DNA of 64,000 nt from assembly GCA_015057585.1 (NCBI GenBank), contig SVEF01000011.1, positions 1 to 64,000 on the forward strand, written 5' to 3'. The stretch comes from Lachnospiraceae bacterium (GTDB lineage: Bacteria > Bacillota > Clostridia > Lachnospirales > Lachnospiraceae). Below are positions 44,308 to 53,088 of the stretch, piece by piece. The translations under genes and the position numbers were made by a program. The number at the start of each line of letters is the position of its first letter. Position 1 is the stretch's first letter. The notes below the pieces were generated by a model. That model made no database searches. It was not told where the DNA came from and saw only the letters and a list, made by a program, of their open reading frames with translations.

Positions 44308-45852
44308 CTATTGTGCGTATTCTTCCTTTGTATAGAACTGTGTTGCCTTTAAGTACTTCGGAATGTTCATGGATTCTCCGTTAATCAGGACATCTGCATG
44401 ATTTCTTGCAATTTCCAGACAATAGGTGTTTTGGTTGGTCGGCAGTTTGCCGATGCAAGTTACTCGAAGCTTTAAATTCGGACTTAGATTTCGAATATCA
44501 AACAGGGACAGGAAGCGTTTGCAACGGCCCTTGAAGGAAATCTCAGGATCTAAGTTGTCCAGATTTGCATTGTTAAACTCAAATACAATATTTAACCAGC
44601 CATCCTCCATGTAAAGAGCGGTATCACAGAATTCCTCTACATATTCCCTGTTCTGGCTCGCACGGGAAATACGGGAGAATTCTTCCAGCTCGTCTACAAA
44701 AGTAAGGAAAGTGTCCGTATTCAGTTCCTTAATGCGGAACTGTTCGTTGGTGTGGTTGGAGATGGAAGTTAAAATCTGCTTGACGGCCATCATGGACTCC
44801 AGTTCCTCCCGGTGCTGGTAGCGGAAGTCGTTTTTTATCTCATCGTAGTCAATGTCCTGGAAGGCACGAAGATTCTTACATAATAAGAATGCACTCATGA
44901 TTCCGTGACGGTATTCCTCAAAATCATTCCAAAAGCCAAAGCGGTTGTAAATCGGAGAGGAAAAATACTGTGTATAATTTAAAGAATGCAGAGCATGCTG
45001 CTTCTCCTCTTCGGAAAGCGCCTGGATGGCTTCGTGATTGACACCGATAGTCACACCATTTTCATTGCAAGATAAAATCTTACGCAGTATGTCATAGGTT
45101 TTTACATCCGCTGCGCTTAAATTGAGCGAAGGCTCCCGGCTGAGAAAATCGATAAACATCTTAACAAAATCCTGCTGGATGTTGTTATATTCAAAAGTAA
45201 AATCATCAAAGTTACTGACAGAAAAATAAGGCAGTACCTTTTTCATACTTTTATTGATTTTCTCAATCTTTTTCAGAGGATAGCCCAAATCATGGGTAAG
45301 AGCGGAAATACAACGGATGGCATCATCTTTCTGATATATGCCCAAACAAGTTGCCTCCATATCCTGAAATTCGCGGTACTTTTTTTCACTGTCCTGAAAG
45401 AGTTCGGTTGTTTGGAACAACTCAGAGATGGCATGCAGCATATGAACGGTGTTTTCGGAATCCAGAAACAAATCATGGAATTCTTCCCTGCGCTTTAAAT
45501 ATTCGCCTAAAAAGTAGACCCAGATGCAGTGTAGCGTATGGTCACGGTAGAAGGAGTCGGAGGCAAAAATCAGCTCCTCAAACTCTACATAGGCGTCAAA
45601 ATATTTAAATAACTTATCATAGCCGGATTTATCCGGGTTGATGGAAGTCATAGCTGCTTCGAACAAAGCCTTCCAAAGATTGCAGGCAATGGAAATTTTA
45701 TTGTTCATTTTATCTTCGTGCAGAAGCTGTTCCACATAAGCACGAATCTTTGTTTTTAATTCTGCTTTTTCTTTTAAAAATGTAATGTGGTCGGCATCTA
45801 TCTGCTCCAGATAAAACTGCATTACTGTTTTTTCGTTCACAAAGTGTTCCAT
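44308..45852 (-). CDS. HD-domain-like protein of unknown function
   Basis: 514 aa, not firmly recognised. The order of His and Asp residues fits an HD phosphohydrolase: YRDHTLHCIWVYFLGEYL, then ALTHDLGYPLKK (the H-D pair near 185), then EEYRHGIMSAFLL. HD proteins act on nucleotides or phosphorylated ligands. The last 120 residues are beta-rich and lack recognisable motifs. The start is ATG 45852 with CGGAGAATCTCT upstream; a longer start is unsupported. It is a single gene with no close operon partners, so its role is open. Confidence 0.55.
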   Translation of the reverse strand: MEHFVNEKTVMQFYLEQIDADHITFLKEKAELKTKIRAYVEQLLHEDKMNNKISIACNLWKALFEAAMTSINPDKSGYDKLFKYFDAYVEFEELIFASDSFYRDHTLHCIWVYFLGEYLKRREEFHDLFLDSENTVHMLHAISELFQTTELFQDSEKKYREFQDMEATCLGIYQKDDAIRCISALTHDLGYPLKKIEKINKSMKKVLPYFSVSNFDDFTFEYNNIQQDFVKMFIDFLSREPSLNLSAADVKTYDILRKILSCNENGVTIGVNHEAIQALSEEEKQHALHSLNYTQYFSSPIYNRFGFWNDFEEYRHGIMSAFLLCKNLRAFQDIDYDEIKNDFRYQHREELESMMAVKQILTSISNHTNEQFRIKELNTDTFLTFVDELEEFSRISRASQNREYVEEFCDTALYMEDGWLNIVFEFNNANLDNLDPEISFKGRCKRFLSLFDIRNLSPNLKLRVTCIGKLPTNQNTYCLEIARNHADVLINGESMNIPKYLKATQFYTKEEYAQ

Positions 45853-46006
45853 AGAGATTCTCCGTTTCTTTTGTTTCTTCACATAATGTCATTACTATAT
45901 CGCATTAAAGCGAGAAAAGCAAGAGAAAAAGGAACTTTTCCTTTTTCATGAGGATTGTGCAAATGAACTTTTTTATAATAACCCTTTTTATAATATTCCT
46001 ACGGAT

Positions 46007-46032
46007 TGAACTTTTTCGCAAATTAATTCGAC
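46007..46032 (+). promoter_or_regulatory. possible ECF-type autoregulated promoter
   Basis: TGAAC (46007-46011), 17 nt, CGAC (46029-46032) resembles ECF sigma promoters (GAAC / CGTC) and lies 47 nt before the sigma gene. Another TGAAC-TTTTTT occurs at about 45964. Weak evidence. Confidence 0.35.
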
Positions 46033-46078
46033 AATATATATGAAATCGATTTCAGAATCATTTTAAGGAGGTGATAAT

Positions 46079-47344
46079 GTGAATGAATTTGAAAAACTAC
46101 TGCAGGAAAATATGGTGCCACTCCAGCGTTATGTAAAGTTTAAGGTTAATAATCAACAGGATGCGGAGGATATTATTCAAGACGTGTGCCTGACTGCTGC
46201 GATAAAGAAGGATTCTTTGAAAAATTTGTTGGCTTTTAAGGCGTGGCTCATTGGTATCGCAAGCCATAAGTGTAACGACTATTACAGACGAAAAGCCAAG
46301 GAAATGAGTATCTCTTTAGAATCCTTGGCTGAGTCGGCATTTAGCATGGGCAGAGTTGGCATTACAGAACAAAGTATAGTACATGATACTCTGGATGCGC
46401 TCGGAGATAAAGAAAAGCAAATTTTATATTTATATTTTTTTAAGGATATGTCACAGGAGGATATATCAAAACAACTTGCTGTTCCCATCGGTACAGTCAA
46501 AAGCCGTTTGCATTATGCCAAAGAAAAATTCAAAAAGCATTATCCTTACAAAAAAATAGTAAAAGGAGAAACGATTATGAAAAAGTTACCCGAATACTTA
46601 CCAGAATATAGAATTGAAAAATCTGAACTTGCTCCGTTTGACGTAAAAAGTGAAGAACTTATGGGATTGTGTATTATTCCAAGATTAGATGAAAAAGTGA
46701 CTTGGGGCAGTTACGATATGCCGTCACGTAGGATGAAGGATTATACCGATGCCTCTGTCATTGCCAAAGCAGAAGTTCACGGTATCGAAGGCGTTGAAAT
46801 CATGGCAAAACAGTGTGATTGCCGGTCAAATAAAACAACGGAAAGACATTTTGTTGCACAGCTTACCGATTCCTATTGTCGTTATCTCGCGGAAAGTCAT
46901 ACGGAAAAAGGTGTTCGTAAATATTTCACGTTTCTTGACAGCGAAATATTTATGAATAACTGGGGCTTTGGCAAAGACAATTGTGGTTATGAAACAGACA
47001 TTACCCTCCGTGGAATCATTAATCGCAAGGATAACAATATCACAGTAGGAGGGAACGACGAAATGGTCGATATCGTCGGAAGATACACTGTTACGATAAA
47101 TGATAAAACTTATGATACAATCTGCGTTATGGATATTGGTCATTTTAATAACAGAATTGCTATAGAACAATATCTTGATAAGAATGGAAGAACAATCCTT
47201 TGGCGCAGATTTAACAGAAACGATTGGGCAAACAAGCGTTACGGACAGTTGTGGACAGAGATGCTTCCTCAAAATGAAAGACTTATCATTAACGGAGAAA
47301 CCTATGTGCATTGGTACGATTGTGTAACCGATTATATTTTCTAA
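46079..47344 (+). CDS. ECF sigma factor fused in frame to an unknown C-terminal protein
   Basis: 421 aa. Residues 1-165 are a complete ECF sigma factor: region 2 (VPLQRYVKFKVNNQQDAEDIIQDV..AWLIGIASHKCNDYYRR) and region 4 (LGDKEKQILYLYFFKDMSQEDISKQLAVPIGTVKSRLHYAKEK), the normal length of a stand-alone factor. Residues 167-421 form a second domain of unknown function rich in beta strands. The junction carries a ribosome site (AAAAGGAG) and an in-frame ATG at 46577. The start of the whole frame is GTG with AAGGAGGTGATA. The fusion probably arose by loss of the sigma stop codon. Confidence 0.75.
   Translation: MNEFEKLLQENMVPLQRYVKFKVNNQQDAEDIIQDVCLTAAIKKDSLKNLLAFKAWLIGIASHKCNDYYRRKAKEMSISLESLAESAFSMGRVGITEQSIVHDTLDALGDKEKQILYLYFFKDMSQEDISKQLAVPIGTVKSRLHYAKEKFKKHYPYKKIVKGETIMKKLPEYLPEYRIEKSELAPFDVKSEELMGLCIIPRLDEKVTWGSYDMPSRRMKDYTDASVIAKAEVHGIEGVEIMAKQCDCRSNKTTERHFVAQLTDSYCRYLAESHTEKGVRKYFTFLDSEIFMNNWGFGKDNCGYETDITLRGIINRKDNNITVGGNDEMVDIVGRYTVTINDKTYDTICVMDIGHFNNRIAIEQYLDKNGRTILWRRFNRNDWANKRYGQLWTEMLPQNERLIINGETYVHWYDCVTDYIF
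46577..47344 (+). CDS. possible internally initiated C-terminal product of the sigma fusion
   Basis: 255 aa reading MKKLPEYLPEYRIEKSELAPF onward, in frame with the sigma factor. AAAAGGAGAAACGATT lies directly before this ATG, at the spacing of a real start. It may be made separately from the fusion protein. The product has no recognised family; it contains WGSYDMPSRRMKDYTD and a Trp-rich C-terminal tail. Confidence 0.5.
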   Translation: MKKLPEYLPEYRIEKSELAPFDVKSEELMGLCIIPRLDEKVTWGSYDMPSRRMKDYTDASVIAKAEVHGIEGVEIMAKQCDCRSNKTTERHFVAQLTDSYCRYLAESHTEKGVRKYFTFLDSEIFMNNWGFGKDNCGYETDITLRGIINRKDNNITVGGNDEMVDIVGRYTVTINDKTYDTICVMDIGHFNNRIAIEQYLDKNGRTILWRRFNRNDWANKRYGQLWTEMLPQNERLIINGETYVHWYDCVTDYIF

Positions 47345-47350
47345 TACTTT

Positions 47351-47380
47351 GCCCCACCTTGTGTGGGGCTTTTCTTTTTT
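47351..47380 (+). terminator. terminator after the sigma fusion gene
   Basis: Stem GCCCCAC / GTGGGGC followed by TTTTCTTTTTT. Confidence 0.9.
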
Positions 47381-47390
47381 CACAACGTAA

Positions 47391-47555
47391 ATCAGAGAAA
47401 GACGGTCTCTTGTTAATAAAGAATATGAAAAAGAGAAGATATTCCTAAGCAGCGATCATTCGGGGCTGCAAAGCAGTAGCCGAGTCGCGCGTGGAATATC
47501 TTCTCTTCTTTATTTCTTATTCGCAGTCGTTCAAAGGCCGTCTTTCTCTTTGATT
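47391..47555. repeat. long imperfect inverted repeat between convergent genes
   Basis: The arms ATCAGAGAAAGACGG and CCGTCTTTCTCTTTGAT form the base; AGAGAAGATATTCC / GGAATATCTTCTCT the middle; CGGGGCTGC / GCAGTAGCCG the tip. The whole gap between the sigma-fusion terminator and the PEP carboxykinase stop is one hairpin of about 165 nt. Its core is unrelated to the elements at 16913 and 20235. Confidence 0.7.
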
Positions 47556-49265
47556 TTATGCTAATTCGTCTACAATCTTCTTCAGAGCAGCAAGTGCTTC
47601 ATCCGGAAGCTTGTCATAGCCGTCCTTCTTAGTTGCGAAATCTTCGATTGCCTTAACACGGGTCTGCATAGCAGACTTTAATTCAGCCACGTAGGAAGCA
47701 TCGCCAAAGTCTGCTGTGAAGTCAGCAGTCTTTCCGGACCAGTCGGTCATGATTTCGATATCGGAGAAAGGACCCCACTGTGTGAAGGTTGCCTTTCCTT
47801 CTACGATAGTCTCTAAGATGCCGAGTGTGTCAGCAGGCTTAACCTTTGTGCCCATGAAATCACCGGTATTTACGATGTAGCAGTCTACGTTCTTTTCTTC
47901 TACTAACTTTTTGAACTTTTCATAGTCATTTACTAATGGGTAAGTTCTGAATGGGTTAGCGTATGGTACGATACGGATTGCATTTAAGTCAGTACCTGCA
48001 GCAACACGCTCTGCAGAAGAGGTCTTGGTTGCCAGTGTTGCGCCCATAACGGAAGCAAGAGCAGCACCCTTTAACTTAACTACCGGAGGAATGGTTGGGT
48101 CCTTCATAATCCAGAAGATAGCGTTAACCGGGCTGTCAATCTTGTCAACACGGTTTGGAGACCATAACTTGGACTTAATCGCACGACCGTTACCGTTTCT
48201 GATGTCTTCAGTTACTAACTGAATCTTGCCTTCGCTGTCCATAGTTGCGGAACAGTTCTGTGCAGTTAACAGGTACTTGTTATCCGGACAACCGGTTGGG
48301 TAGTCAGCAGTCTTATCAAAATATGTAGGCTCTAATGCGATAGATGCACAGGTATCTGTGTTGATGATGAAAGCGTCATCGTGCAGAACCTTGATTGCAG
48401 GATACTTATCATTATGCTTTGCATGTGTCAGAGTAGACTTACCGGAACCGGACAGACCGTATACGGAAGCTACGAAGTGGGAACCGTCAGCCAGTGTGTA
48501 TTCCTTCTGACCGCCGTGGCAGGAAGCATAACCGTTGCGGTTTGCCAAAGCCCAAGCCATGGTGAGAGTACCCTTCTTGTGCTCACCAAAGTACTTCATA
48601 CCAAGGATAGCAGCACAGTTTTCGTTTGTATCGAAATAGCAAAGTGTCAAAGGATCGCTTAAGCAGCTGTAGTCTACGTCAGGAGCCTCGGTAGGTACCC
48701 ACTGAGGGTCGGAGAAGATGTAGATGTCAGCTTCCTTGCCATCGCCGATGGCCTTGGATGCTTTGTACATCTTTACATAGTCATCAGACATGTACTGGAA
48801 GTTTAACATCCAGTTGTACAGTAAGTTCTCTTCGCCTTCCGGAATGAGTAAGTGAGCCTTTGCCATGAATTCAGGGTCAAGACCGATGAAGCAGGTTGCA
48901 TGGTAGAGCTTTTTGAAACGTGTCTTGTAAACAGCGTCCATAACTACCTTGTCAAGCTTCTTGTCATCTACACCAGGTTCGCCCTTAATGCGACGCGCCT
49001 GTGCATAACGGCCGGTAACGGCACCGTCGTTGAATAATAAAACCTTAGCATCAGCGTCTAAGCCGAATTCTTCACCTCTGTAAACCGGCATATCGGTAAC
49101 GATAGTGCCAGGGGAGTTCTTTGCTAAGTTGTAAGCTTCTTTTAATGTGTTTACCTTTACTACGTTGTTTCCGTAGAAGGCAGCTTCAATGATGGAACGA
49201 GTGGTGGAAAAACCAACTTTTCCCTTGCCAATCTCATCATGTGTGTAAAACGCTTTTGTAGACAT
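47556..49265 (-). CDS. phosphoenolpyruvate carboxykinase (ATP type), divergent
   Basis: 569 aa. The kinase loop GLSGSGKSTLTHA and the acidic HDDAFIIN segment match ATP-dependent PEP carboxykinase, as do the N-terminal third YHATCFIGLDPEFM and ALASVMGATLATKTSSAE. In anaerobic fermenters the enzyme often fixes CO2 onto PEP to form oxaloacetate. AAAGGAGGATTTTTCA precedes the ATG. It has a TTGACT-N17-TATACT promoter and is monocistronic. Confidence 0.85.
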   Translation of the reverse strand: MSTKAFYTHDEIGKGKVGFSTTRSIIEAAFYGNNVVKVNTLKEAYNLAKNSPGTIVTDMPVYRGEEFGLDADAKVLLFNDGAVTGRYAQARRIKGEPGVDDKKLDKVVMDAVYKTRFKKLYHATCFIGLDPEFMAKAHLLIPEGEENLLYNWMLNFQYMSDDYVKMYKASKAIGDGKEADIYIFSDPQWVPTEAPDVDYSCLSDPLTLCYFDTNENCAAILGMKYFGEHKKGTLTMAWALANRNGYASCHGGQKEYTLADGSHFVASVYGLSGSGKSTLTHAKHNDKYPAIKVLHDDAFIINTDTCASIALEPTYFDKTADYPTGCPDNKYLLTAQNCSATMDSEGKIQLVTEDIRNGNGRAIKSKLWSPNRVDKIDSPVNAIFWIMKDPTIPPVVKLKGAALASVMGATLATKTSSAERVAAGTDLNAIRIVPYANPFRTYPLVNDYEKFKKLVEEKNVDCYIVNTGDFMGTKVKPADTLGILETIVEGKATFTQWGPFSDIEIMTDWSGKTADFTADFGDASYVAELKSAMQTRVKAIEDFATKKDGYDKLPDEALAALKKIVDELA

Positions 49266-49323
49266 TGAAAAATCCTCCTTTTTATAAGATAAAAATATAA
49301 ATTTTCAAAATTACACCAACTAA

Positions 49324-49352
49324 AGTATATAAGGAGAGGATATAAAAGTCAA
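49324..49352 (-). promoter_or_regulatory. promoter of the PEP carboxykinase gene
   Basis: Minus-strand TTGACT (49347-49352), 17-nt spacer, TATACT (49324-49329). Confidence 0.75.
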
Positions 49353-49400
49353 GTGGTTCTTGTGGCTTTGACAAAGATTTAACAATGCATGTAAGCAGAC

Positions 49401-51095
49401 CTATTCCATATAGAACAGAGGGAATTCTTCTTTGTAACGTATATTTTTTCCGGTCTTATCATTTCGGACGGAGAGTGAAGTGTTTGGCGGCACCGGGGAT
49501 TCGGAAAAAACAAAGACCGGAAGGGAATCGTCCGGTAATTCCGGGAAGTCCTTTGTGCCGGCAACATACGCATGTGCATTCGGATAAAAGTAGAGACAGT
49601 AATCCGAAAGATTGGATTGCAGACGGTTGTCGGTCAAAAAAACAAGGTGAAATTCCTCTGTATTGGCGATGCCCTGTTCTTTCAAAACCTCTTTGGTATA
49701 GGAGAACAGGTATTTGATTGGCTGCACATATCCTTGATAAAGAAAAGAGCGGTGCGGCTGTGCAAAATGGAAGGCACCGAGCAGCCAGAAGAAGCTAAGG
49801 GTGAGCGGAAGCAGAAATTTTCGGATCCACCGCGTGGTTTTCTTTGACAACCTGTCTTTCGGAAGAATGGACAGCCATCGCATAAAAAGGAAAAACAAAG
49901 CGGTTAAAAATACCGGAATTATCAGCATGTTACGCTGGATTACATGACATTTCATGTAACTGGTGTATCCGGTCATATAGTTGGAAAAGAACACCGTAAG
50001 AAGTATCCAACCAGCCGTAAAAAAGTCGGTCAGCCGAAGAATACCCACACAGGCAAAGAACAGGTAGAGTAAAACGGCGCCAAGCCAGATGCCCCAAAAT
50101 GTGACATGCATATCGGAGAAAAAATCAAACCAGGATTCGAACACTGCCCGAAAGAACGGAGTGTCCTTATTTACCGTGGAAATCATGGATTTCTGCGGGG
50201 TTACAAGCGTTGCAATAAAGTAAGAAATCAGCTGGATTAATAAGCCGAAAGAAAGCAAAATTTTCCCTGCAGAGTCGGAGGAAACCGGGTTTTGGAGCAA
50301 TTTTAGGCAAAAAAAGGCAACAAAAAAAACAAGGTACCCGAAAAAAGCCAGCACCGGGGTATAGGAATTACAGCACATTCCTCCGACAAAGGAAAGCCCG
50401 AGAATGGAAGGAAGGTCCTGTTGTCGGTATAAGCGCAGTAAAAGAGCCAATCCCATCATGGTAAAAGAAATCGGAGTCAGGGTCTGTTCAAAGTTCATAA
50501 AATATTCCGTGATAAAAGGGAAGGTCGGAAGGGCGTATAGAGGCAGCAGTGCGTATTCCTCTCTAAGCCCGGACGCTTTTAACCATTGGCGCAGTTCTAA
50601 GAACCATGCGGTCATGCCAACCAGAAACGGAATGGCATAGCCAAGATGAAGAGAGGTAATACTTCTTCCAAACAAAAGGGAAGGAAGTGCATTGACCACA
50701 TACTGGCGGTTGGCATAGTTAAGAAAAGCCACACCGGTGTAGTTTAAGCCGGGTTCCGAAAAGGAAGAAAGACCTGCCGCAGTCTGTAAGGCCGCTTCAT
50801 AACTGATATCGGAAAAAGAGAGATTTCCGATAAAAAAGCAGAAGAAACCGAGCAAAAACAAGTAGGCTGCAAGAAGAAAGAAACGCTTTTCTTTCCAGTC
50901 ATTTTTCAGACGGGAGAAGAAAGAGACGCAAAACATGCCAAGGCAGACGGTTCCGATCAGAACCCAGAGCCGGGCTGCAAGTATGGAAAACATACCGTCA
51001 TGACGATAGGCAAGCAGTTCCAAAACAGAAACGGACAGAAGGTAGAAGAATAAAACAATTCGTGGGTTAAAAGAAATCGTTTGTTTTTGCATCAT
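49401..51095 (-). CDS. large polytopic membrane protein, possible GT-C type glycosyltransferase
   Basis: 564 aa with about 11-12 membrane segments and a soluble C-terminal tail (about 490-564: EFHLVFLTDNRLQSNLSDYCLYFYPNAHAY). The N-terminal loop after the second segment (FSDISYEAALQTAAGLSSF) could correspond to the first extracellular loop of GT-C enzymes, but no diagnostic motif is found. GCGAGGACAGAAGTT sets the start at 51095; a longer start overlaps the BlaR1 gene. It lies 23 nt downstream of the BlaR1-like gene and is probably expressed with it. Confidence 0.6.
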   Translation of the reverse strand: MMQKQTISFNPRIVLFFYLLSVSVLELLAYRHDGMFSILAARLWVLIGTVCLGMFCVSFFSRLKNDWKEKRFFLLAAYLFLLGFFCFFIGNLSFSDISYEAALQTAAGLSSFSEPGLNYTGVAFLNYANRQYVVNALPSLLFGRSITSLHLGYAIPFLVGMTAWFLELRQWLKASGLREEYALLPLYALPTFPFITEYFMNFEQTLTPISFTMMGLALLLRLYRQQDLPSILGLSFVGGMCCNSYTPVLAFFGYLVFFVAFFCLKLLQNPVSSDSAGKILLSFGLLIQLISYFIATLVTPQKSMISTVNKDTPFFRAVFESWFDFFSDMHVTFWGIWLGAVLLYLFFACVGILRLTDFFTAGWILLTVFFSNYMTGYTSYMKCHVIQRNMLIIPVFLTALFFLFMRWLSILPKDRLSKKTTRWIRKFLLPLTLSFFWLLGAFHFAQPHRSFLYQGYVQPIKYLFSYTKEVLKEQGIANTEEFHLVFLTDNRLQSNLSDYCLYFYPNAHAYVAGTKDFPELPDDSLPVFVFSESPVPPNTSLSVRNDKTGKNIRYKEEFPLFYME

Positions 51096-51118
51096 AACTT
51101 CTGTCCTCGCTTTCAGTT

Positions 51119-52528
51119 CTAATTTGCATTTCCGTTCGGCAGATAGGCGACAATCTGCCATGTGCCGTCTTTAAGCAACAGGGAAAGTACTCCGCTTTCC
51201 ATAAAAAAGGTTTCCCTGTCGTAAGTGTCATAAAAGCAATAGTCTATGGAAACATGGTCTTCGCGGTGTTTCCATACGGTCAGAGAATAGGTTTTCGGAT
51301 AGTAGTCCCGACGGTAGATTTCATTGTTCATGGTCTGCCGGAACTGTTCGAATATCGAAACTGCCGTCTCATACAGTTCTCCGGAGGTAAGCTGTACGCT
51401 TGGTGAAACTGCCTCTTCCGGCGTGACTGTAATCATCGGGCCCGGAGACGGAGTGACCGTCGGAGGGGCAGTGGTCGGAGCCGGCGATGGGGTCGGAGTC
51501 ATGGTCGGCGATGGAAAAGGCAAACGAGAGTATTCTCCGTATGCCGTGTCAGCCGTAGTCAGTAACGTAATACTGAAAAAAAGGATGATAAACACTCCGG
51601 CAAGAAGCATGCCAAAGGTTGTTTTTTTCGATTTCATGATGGATGCAATGCGCTCCTCGATGGCAGTTTTGCTGAAATGATTGCAAAGAGGCATCGAAAA
51701 GGAACAGTGCTCTTCTAAGCGGATGAGTGTGTCTGCATAAGAGGAACGGGAATCCGTTTTGTCTGCTGCTAAGACGCAGGCATCGCAGTAAAATTCAATG
51801 TCCCGGTTAAAAAGAATGTACATCACCCAGACAAACGGGTTAAACCAGTGAAGACATACCGTTAAAATGATAAACAGTTTGGTCAGTGTGTCTAAATGTC
51901 TTATGTGAGTGTATTCATGAAGTAAAACATAGTGTAACCGGTTTTTCTCCTCATTATTTATGGATTTCGGAAGGAGAATGACCGGGTGAAAGATGCCGTA
52001 GGTGAGCGGAGCACAAATCCTGTCGGACTGGCGGATTTCATATTCCCATTTCAACGGGTGCACTGACTGCCAGGATAAAACCTCCGGGCTTTCGCATGGC
52101 AAAGAAGTAGCAAACTCTCTGCGACAGCGCAAATAGGTAATGATGAAATAGGCAGCAACGCCGAGCATTCCGACAAAGTACACTGCCGTCACAGGAGAAT
52201 GGGACGGCATGCCTGTGCTGCTATCAGAGGAAGGTTCGGTGCTAACGATGCCCTGCGAGCCGGAAGGCGACGGAACAGGACGAAGGAAATGCTCCGTGGG
52301 GATTTCGGTATCGGACGGAGTGAACTCCTGCAGGAAAGAGTCAACCGGCAATACGGAGTACAGACTGAATGCCGAAGGTACGGAAAACGGAACCAGCAGG
52401 CGCAGCAGTGAAATATACCACAGCACAACAAACACCTTTTTCGGAAGACGGTGCAGAGCGGCGGCACGTAATAGTACAATGGCAAGAATAAAGATTGTGC
52501 CATAAAAACTCATTTGCAGAAGAGACAT
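51119..52528 (-). CDS. BlaR1/MecR1-type membrane metalloprotease (M56)
   Basis: 469 aa. Four membrane segments surround the zinc motif HEYTH (204-208), with the third ligand in NRDIEFYCDACVL. A further membrane segment near 310 leads to an extracytoplasmic Pro/Thr-rich stalk and a small C-terminal domain instead of a penicillin-binding sensor. It follows the BlaI-like repressor gene by 22 nt. BlaR1 proteins relieve BlaI repression after sensing a cell-envelope signal; here the sensor is different, so the signal need not be a beta-lactam. Confidence 0.85.
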   Translation of the reverse strand: MSLLQMSFYGTIFILAIVLLRAAALHRLPKKVFVVLWYISLLRLLVPFSVPSAFSLYSVLPVDSFLQEFTPSDTEIPTEHFLRPVPSPSGSQGIVSTEPSSDSSTGMPSHSPVTAVYFVGMLGVAAYFIITYLRCRREFATSLPCESPEVLSWQSVHPLKWEYEIRQSDRICAPLTYGIFHPVILLPKSINNEEKNRLHYVLLHEYTHIRHLDTLTKLFIILTVCLHWFNPFVWVMYILFNRDIEFYCDACVLAADKTDSRSSYADTLIRLEEHCSFSMPLCNHFSKTAIEERIASIMKSKKTTFGMLLAGVFIILFFSITLLTTADTAYGEYSRLPFPSPTMTPTPSPAPTTAPPTVTPSPGPMITVTPEEAVSPSVQLTSGELYETAVSIFEQFRQTMNNEIYRRDYYPKTYSLTVWKHREDHVSIDYCFYDTYDRETFFMESGVLSLLLKDGTWQIVAYLPNGNAN

Positions 52529-52550
52529 GGGGAAGCTCCTTTCTATATCA

Positions 52551-52910
52551 TTATTCCAGTTCTTTTACGAGTTGTTTTAATCGTTCCAGCTGGTCTTTGG
52601 AGACCTTCTTTCCGCCGATTAGGGCGGCAAACAGTTTGTCCGCCGAGCCGTCGTATATTTTATTAATCAGTTCTTCTGTTTCTGCTTCCTGCACTGCTTC
52701 CTTCGGAATCAGGGCGTGGCACATGAAGTTTGGCTCGGTACGTTCAATGGCACCCTTTTTGATGCAGCGTTTGATTAAGGTGTAGGTAGTGTTGACGTTC
52801 CAGCCGGTCTCTGCGGCGAGGACTTCCGCAATGTGTTTTGCGGTGACATCGCCCTCCTGCCAGAGAACGTTCATAATTTTTATTTCAGAATCAAAAAGTT
52901 TGATATTCAT
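52551..52910 (-). CDS. BlaI/MecI-family repressor
   Basis: 119 aa. Winged-helix N-terminal part (IKIMNVLWQEGDVTAKHIAEVL..WNVNTTYTLIKRCIKKGAIER) and a C-terminal dimer helix, as in BlaI/MecI. It is first in the operon with the BlaR1-like gene. AAGGAGGCTATTACC precedes the ATG. An inverted repeat spans its own promoter (52926-52973), consistent with autoregulation. Confidence 0.9.
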   Translation of the reverse strand: MNIKLFDSEIKIMNVLWQEGDVTAKHIAEVLAAETGWNVNTTYTLIKRCIKKGAIERTEPNFMCHALIPKEAVQEAETEELINKIYDGSADKLFAALIGGKKVSKDQLERLKQLVKELE

Positions 52911-52925
52911 GGTAATAGCCTCCTT

Positions 52926-52973
52926 ATAAGACTGCAGTAGTATGGTTTTGCTTGCATACTACCACAGTCTTAT
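52926..52973. promoter_or_regulatory. inverted-repeat operator over the BlaI-like promoter
   Basis: ATAAGACTGCAGTAGTATG and CATACTACCACAGTCTTAT, separated by 10 nt, contain TACTAC/GTAGTA half-sites like BlaI/MecI operators. The right arm covers the -10 box and part of the spacer of the minus-strand promoter. Confidence 0.75.
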
Positions 52974-52984
52974 GAAAATGTCAA
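52956..52984 (-). promoter_or_regulatory. promoter of the blaI/blaR1-like operon
   Basis: Minus-strand TTGACA (52979-52984), 17-nt spacer, TAGTAT (52956-52961). Confidence 0.75.
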
Positions 52985-53018
52985 TACGACCGGAGTAGTT
53001 TCAGGCAGAAATTTATAT

Positions 53019-53047
53019 TTGAAATGTCACGGTATCTGTGATAGAAT
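53019..53047 (+). promoter_or_regulatory. promoter of a small membrane-protein gene
   Basis: TTGAAA (53019-53024), 17-nt spacer, TAGAAT (53042-53047). Confidence 0.7.
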
Positions 53048-53088
53048 AACAAGGCAAATCATTGCAAGAGAAAGGAATTTATATTGGT

